Below are positions 59,283 through 64,000 of a stretch of 64,000 bases of DNA, one piece after another. The stretch is from Cylindrotheca closterium (lineage: Eukaryota; Bacillariophyta; Bacillariophyceae; Bacillariales; Bacillariaceae): assembly GCA_933822405.4 (NCBI GenBank), contig CAKOGP040000668.1:1-64000 (forward strand), given 5' to 3'. Both the position numbers and the translations under genes were made by a program. The notes under the pieces were generated by a model that saw only the letters and a program-made list of their open reading frames with translations, ran no database searches and was not told where the DNA came from. Position 1 is the first letter of the stretch, and every line of letters starts with the position of its first letter.

Positions 59283-60967
59283 GTTCAGAACGTTTCCCTC
59301 CGGTCAACTATAAAGGGTGTATGCTTTTACAGATACTGCGTTTTCTAGTAGATAATTAATGACATCTTTATATAATGGAATTCTTTGATACAATATGTGT
59401 TGTGCCTCTTTAGTTTTTGCTGCTTATCATTTTACCTTGCAGCGGTACTACGGTATGGTGCCTGAGTTAAAAGTGCTGTACTGTAGTTTCTCAGATACGC
59501 ACAATCAATCGTCATTCATTGTGACTGATGATTGAGAAACCAATGCTTCTGCCATCGACAGTTTGCCTTGCCTTGTAATGAAGCACAAGCAAGTTGACTG
59601 ACTCAATTATCTAGTACCAGTACTCACTGCAACGGCAAGCTAGGTGCACTAGAGTGGACTTGAGACTGACTCAGTACCAGGTACCAAAACCAGTACTCGT
59701 TCGTACATGCTGATGATTTGTTGGACTTCTTTAGTTTTCATTTCGAGACGGTCTGTACTGCCTCCGACTATCGATGCGACGTCTGCGCACCCCCACTGTC
59801 CAATGTTGCGACTTTCAACTTACTCCTGTCCCGCAAGCAACAATTGTCTAAATCACCTACCTGTTTTACAATATGAATGTCATAATGTTTGTGTGAATGA
59901 GCTCGCAAAACAAAGGAAAAAGCGAAGGCCTCCAAAGTTCAGCTATTACGCTACGCCGCCCAGCATCTATCAGCCATTCATGCCACAACATCCCGTGCTT
60001 GATTGCTTGTGGTGCTCCTGGCTGGCTGGCTCCTGCTGAAACTAGTACTACTCTCTCCACAGGCGCCGCGGCTTCTGGTTCCGTACAGCCGAAGAATAGG
60101 TAAACAACAACAAATCACTACTATCCTCGTTGCTTCATCATGATTTGGCTTCTAGTACATTATGGTCAGTACCGGGCGGTACCTTTCCTTCACTTTGTGT
60201 TCGTTCGGACTGCTGTCCATTACCTGTCTGTGCTGCTCTCCTGTGGTACGATACTCGTTACCCAAAGACCCTCTCCTCCTCCTGTGTCTCGTTCTTGTTG
60301 GCGTGGTCCCTCTCGAGGAATAGAAACTCAACACACCACTTTGGAACTTCTTAACCTGTGCGAGCTGTTACGTGAGAAACCGATCAAGCAGACATGAAAT
60401 CCTGCACACATGACAAAAAAGAGATTCGCCTTGGTAGAGGTGCTGCTGTGGTGCGTCCATTTTCCCCTTTTGACGAAATGGAGAACCCGAAAAATAACTT
60501 CGTTTGACCGGACGGAGCCAAAGCGCCCTTCGCCAAATAACAAACGAATGTGTCTCAAGTTCTGCCGAAACCGCTTCGTTTTCCCATTCAAATATAAAAA
60601 GGCTCAATCCACCCCATCCCTTCAGCAGTCACAATACCGACGAGACATTTTGTGTGGTGACAAACCACATATCTAAGAAACTTTACAACAACAGAAACGG
60701 CCAAGCTTGAGCTCTTCTATCTGCTCCCACGTTCCATTTCAAGGTTTCTTGTATGGTAGCGCTCTTATTGTTCTCAAGCACCAGCCTTTTGTCGTGGTTC
60801 TAAGCACCAGCCTTTTGTCGTGGTTCTAAGCACCAGCCTTTTGTCGTGGTTCTTGCTCCTGCTGCTAGTAGCCAGATTGCTATAATATCCAAGCTACTAG
60901 TAGTAGAATAGCTACGTTGAAGTACTAATAGCTATATGCATACAAAAATTTAGTTAGTTTAGTTTCA
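59283..60967. other. 1.7-kb intergenic, tandem repeat near one end
   Basis: Largest intergenic gap in the window. Only short open frames are seen, none with recognisable content. It contains several near-palindromic GGTACC/CAGTACC clusters (59617-59700, 60168-60185) and three 26-bp tandem units close to the convergent HMG-box gene. Confidence 0.5.
60775..60852 (+). repeat. three tandem 26-bp units
   Basis: TAAGCACCAGCCTTTTGTCG + TGGTTC repeated three times head to tail; the first unit differs by one base (C for T at its start). It lies 116-193 bp beyond the stop of the HMG-box gene, probably in or after its 3' untranslated region. Confidence 0.9.
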
Positions 60968-62383
60968 TCAGTTGTTGTTGCGCATCTGGTGATGTTTAGT
61001 TCGTGGATCTTCAAAATTAGCAGTAGTAGCTTGTTGACTACTACCACTAGTACCACTGTTGTTGATGATGATGCCATTGTTTGCATTCCCATTATTGAAC
61101 CGGAATTCGGTCAAAAAGCTAATGGTATCGTTGTCCAACTTGGAAGCCAAGGTGTGAAGGGATTGCGTATTGTCATTGCCTCCTCCTGCAGCAGCCGATC
61201 CTCTGCTCAACGTGGTGGGAGGTGCTTCTGTGGAGCTTTGCTTGAGGAGCATTGCACTCTCAGAAAGCTTCTTCAAGTCACCTTGTTCCTTGAGCATGTC
61301 AAGGTCAACCCCCTGCAGATGACCGCCCCCTTGCAGTTCCTGTAGATGCTGATCTTGAAGAAGTTGTAGCTTTTGAAGCTCTCCATCGTTGTGAGGAGCC
61401 AACCTCTGTTGATTTGACTCGCCCTCCACAGCCAGTGGTTGCCTTGGCGGTAGCTGTTGCTGATGCTGATGATGCTGCTGAGCGGATGGAAGCTCAAACC
61501 AAGTCTCTGGATACGAGGCCGTGGCCGCGTCCCCGAAAGGATTGTGTGGACGGGGCGAAGGATCAAAGGCACCTGCTAGAAAAAGTTGTCTTGTTTGTAG
61601 TTCTTGCAACTGCTGTTGCTGCCGTTGTAGCAATGTATTGTCTGCTAGTTCTTGAAGATAGGAGTGCATCATTGGAGATTGCTGATGAGGCTGTTGCATA
61701 CCAAAGAGAAGACCATTCGTTTGGTGATGTTGCAAACGGTTTTGAAGACCTCCTGCTCCTGCTTGCCAAAGAGCTGGATGAATCCTAGAGTCATCATAAA
61801 AGCTTCTTCCCATCATTCCAACCATGCTGCTTTGCTGAGATGATGGCTGAGGCGCTGGTATGGCGCCACCGTGGAAATTGCCAGCCACAGCTACAGTTGC
61901 AGGTGGCATGTTTGCTTGGCGCTCCTTCTCGTCCTTTTGCTTTTTTCTCCAAACTACCATCTCTTGCTTGTAACGAGCTTTCTCCTTGGCTGCCTGTTCC
62001 ATATACTCAGACTTGTCAGCATCGTCCAGCGATTGCCACTTGTCTCCAATGGTTCGGGCAAGGTTTGCAAAGCCAATCCCAACGGTTTCCTTCTTGGAGC
62101 GCTTCAGGGCAGCTTCACTCTTATCGTTGGCTCGAGCAGACATGATGGCTTCTCGCTGAACCTTAAAGAAGAGATTGTAAGCACTCAGAGGACGCTTGGG
62201 CATACCCTTGGGCTTCTTCCAAGCAACAGCTGGTGGCTTGCGAGGCTTTCGCTTCTTCTTTTGAACGCCGTCAGTGTTGCTACTTTCCACTTGTTGCGTG
62301 ACCCCTCCCATCATGGTCGAAGCAACATCTGTGTTGGCAGTATTTGCCTGAGACTCCATCTTTTGCTCTCCCATTGACGACAT
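60968..62383 (-). CDS. HMG-box protein with Gln/His-rich tail, 471 aa
   Basis: A single HMG box at about residues 60-150 begins '[20 protein letters not shown]' and continues '[20 protein letters not shown]' and '[16 protein letters not shown]'. It contains an unusual Lys/Ser-rich stretch ('[20 protein letters not shown]') between helices 1 and 2. A Lys/Arg-rich N-terminal tail ('[10 protein letters not shown]') precedes it. The remaining 300 residues are Gln- and His-rich, with poly-Gln runs typical of transcription-factor activation regions, and end '[16 protein letters not shown]'. HMG boxes bend DNA; this could be a sequence-non-specific chromatin protein or a TF-like regulator. Single exon; ATG at 62383. 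Confidence 0.88.
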   Translation of the reverse strand: MSSMGEQKMESQANTANTDVASTMMGGVTQQVESSNTDGVQKKKRKPRKPPAVAWKKPKGMPKRPLSAYNLFFKVQREAIMSARANDKSEAALKRSKKETVGIGFANLARTIGDKWQSLDDADKSEYMEQAAKEKARYKQEMVVWRKKQKDEKERQANMPPATVAVAGNFHGGAIPAPQPSSQQSSMVGMMGRSFYDDSRIHPALWQAGAGGLQNRLQHHQTNGLLFGMQQPHQQSPMMHSYLQELADNTLLQRQQQQLQELQTRQLFLAGAFDPSPRPHNPFGDAATASYPETWFELPSAQQHHQHQQQLPPRQPLAVEGESNQQRLAPHNDGELQKLQLLQDQHLQELQGGGHLQGVDLDMLKEQGDLKKLSESAMLLKQSSTEAPPTTLSRGSAAAGGGNDNTQSLHTLASKLDNDTISFLTEFRFNNGNANNGIIINNSGTSGSSQQATTANFEDPRTKHHQMRNNN

Positions 62384-63572
62384 GCACGTCTTTTTACGCT
62401 CTTACAGTTATTATGATTTGTTGTACTGTAGTACCGGGTATTATAGCTTATATATCTGACGGTCTGATTCTGATTGCTGAGGAAAGGGCCTTCACTTGAT
62501 GGTCAGTTTGACGGTGAAATAAGGTTGTTCCTAAATAGTGGATGTTGCTGATTTCTGAAACTTTGGAAATAAATGTTCATGTGAGAGTCTGCCCTTGTCG
62601 AATTTGCCAAGTCTTTCGTATCTAGCGAATATTCCTTAGAAGGTTACCGAAGGTTTCATACAAGTTTTGATTTAACGTGGGAAATACCTTCAATTAATAC
62701 CCAAGACAGGGTGTCTTGCTAAAGACATGGCATCCGATCTACTTACCGAAAGTACGATCTCTTTTGCGTGTTGCACTAAGTATGATCCTGGTCGTTGTTT
62801 TCTACATACTTTCTACATGCATTCTGCATGTTTCCTATGGTAATCGTATGTTTGATAAATTCGAGCAAGACCGAACACAGAGGCTGTTCTCCTTCTCACA
62901 AGTCTCACAACAGAAAAGTGATTTAACTTCTCAAAAACATGTGTGACTCATCACATGCTAAACAATCGCGACACCAGGGCGGCCGAATACGTACCACCAC
63001 CTCCCCACCCGACTGCAGGAGGTCTCGTAATTTCTGACTCGGAAAGCCCCTCACCACCTGGTATCTTTTTTGTCTCCACCACTGCTAGCTAGTCCTACTG
63101 TATTGTTGCAGTGTGCGATTGATGAAACAGCTGCTACATTGAATGTTGGCTTCTTCAAAAGCATTACTTTACTACTTGCTTGTTTGATGTGGCTCATTCA
63201 CTCTTTCCTCGATCAGATGCTGATACGATGGTCATTGTTCAGAAATGATGACACCAGGGATGACGTCAGATCACGTTGTTTAGTTGAGAAAGCGAAGCCG
63301 TCAAGCTACCGATACATGTTCAATGTAAATGGGGGAGGATCCTTTCCCTTTCCTCTGGCTCACTCGTTTTCATGTGCGGCCAATGCAGCGCCAGCCGAGC
63401 AAAGGTGGCCAAATTTATCATCGCAAGTTAAGAGAATCGTTAACCATGTGTTGAGCGTGCCGAGTCTCGCCAGAACTCAAATCGCTATTTCTCCAAAAAA
63501 CATTATTAGTATCTCTCCGAAAGCTGAAACTTCCATCCCATCCAACAACAACAACGATATACATGCAGAAAC
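62384..63572. other. 1.2-kb divergent intergenic region
   Basis: Promoter region between the HMG-box gene and the gene at the right edge. Holds a CRE-type TGACGTCA (63261-63268). Frames at 62716 and 63070 lack an ATG at their start and have no recognisable content. A short upstream frame starts at the ATG at 63562. Confidence 0.5.
63261..63268. promoter_or_regulatory. TGACGTCA (CRE-type octamer)
   Basis: 304 bp upstream of the start codon at 63573; one of three in the window (the others at 14254, inside a coding region, and 22672). Confidence 0.3.
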
Positions 63573-64000
63573 ATGATAGCAGGAAATCAAGACACTACAA
63601 AGGATCAGTATCATAAAGACCAACAGCAAGAAGGACAAAAAAGTGATGACACAGGCACAACCAGCCAATCGTTGCCTCCTCCTCCTCCTCCCCAAGAAGA
63701 AAGAATGGATGCATCGTCGTCATCTTGCATGGAAAGTGACGATGATTCCACTGGCTCGGATGATGTCGAAAAAGGAAAGCCGAAATACGGTGATGTGGAT
63801 TCTGATACTGACGATACTGTTACCCTCGGCGATGATGATATCAGCCATAGGCCATGGGTGCCAATGTGGTTCTTGAACCACGGATGGCAAGGAGTCTTGG
63901 CAATTCTGATTCCAATTCTGTTCGTCACCGTCATATCTTCCGTGTTTGGTCACATCTTTGCCTCATCTTCTCAGAAAGAATTTGCAATTGACGGGCAAGG
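63573..64000 (+). CDS. partial single-pass membrane protein (first 142 aa)
   Basis: The frame opens with the ATG at 63573 and is still open at the window edge. The first 110 residues are Gln-, Pro- and Asp/Ser-rich (poly-Pro 'SLPPPPPPQEE', acidic 'ESDDDSTGSDD'), followed by 'HRPWVPMWFLNHGWQG' and a hydrophobic segment 'VLAILIPILFVTVISSVFG'. This suggests a signal-anchor membrane protein with its C-terminus beyond the edge. No family recognised. The leader contains an ACAACAACA run and an overlapping short upstream frame starting at the ATG at 63562. Confidence 0.6.
   Translation, partial: MIAGNQDTTKDQYHKDQQQEGQKSDDTGTTSQSLPPPPPPQEERMDASSSSCMESDDDSTGSDDVEKGKPKYGDVDSDTDDTVTLGDDDISHRPWVPMWFLNHGWQGVLAILIPILFVTVISSVFGHIFASSSQKEFAIDGQ

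Noticed and set aside
59283..60967. tRNA or small RNA gene in the 1.7-kb gap
   Set aside because: I found no tRNA A/B-box pair, cloverleaf or other RNA signature; tRNAscan-SE and Infernal would be decisive.
1..64000. General enrichment of TGACGT/ACGTCA hexamers
   Set aside because: The number seen is not above the roughly 30 expected by chance; only the duplicated 17-mer and the octamers are reported.

Overview
This window is nuclear DNA of a stramenopile, most likely a diatom. The evidence is: gene-dense DNA with short spliceosomal introns (57-87 nt, GT..AG); a Deg/HtrA protease with a signal peptide followed by a diatom-type '..SGF' plastid-targeting junction; an SLC4-family anion transporter; a small HSF; helicase-associated-domain proteins without a helicase; proteins whose C-terminus carries the 'DVLxGRGRLVQYHxGN' motif of the diatom-typical DUF6824 domain; and many long, disordered Ser/Lys/Gln-rich proteins. 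The species cannot be told from the sequence. There are no rRNA or tRNA genes, no CRISPR arrays and no recognisable transposons.

Layout. 1-10.5 kb: a broken and an intact tandem copy of a helicase-associated (HA) domain gene, an SLC4 transporter (minus), a Ser/Thr kinase with an altered DFG motif, and a third, intron-containing HA gene (minus). 11.7-20.4 kb: an HSF with an easily missed in-frame 66-nt intron, an 811-aa acidic unknown, a Ser/Asn-rich unknown, and an 1156-aa repeat protein ending in a ZNRD2-like zinc ribbon. 20.9-24.6 kb: two tandem CRAL-TRIO-like + DUF6824 genes (A, B). 24.9-31 kb: a 2OG-Fe(II) oxygenase-like gene, two Arg/Ser-rich unknowns, and a Lys/Ser repeat protein with a second, acidic exon found here. 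31.9-42.6 kb: a signalling block of two tandem 7TM receptor-like genes, a three-CNB cyclic-nucleotide-dependent kinase, and a kinase-less neighbour sharing the kinase's N-terminal and coiled-coil modules. 43-50 kb: plastid Deg protease, a 1269-aa disordered protein, a TLDc protein. 50.3-54.3 kb: a relic (E) and two more CRAL-TRIO/DUF6824 genes (C, D) in the opposite orientation to A and B. 54.8-64 kb: a protein with a TYTEAD-type repeat, ribosomal protein RPL10, an HMG-box protein, and the start of a single-pass membrane protein cut by the window edge.

Two themes stand out. First, a locally expanded gene family (four genes plus one relic) in two inverted clusters about 26 kb apart, with a conserved intron that copy D lacks. 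Second, a palindromic octamer, TACCGGTA, occurs eight times, always outside coding sequence, and seven times within about 500 bp upstream of a start codon; by base composition about one would be expected in the whole window.

Start codons were set to ATG after inspection; several longer open frames begin at TTG or GTG and were trimmed. All intron calls come from reading splice consensus, frame and paralogue alignment by eye.
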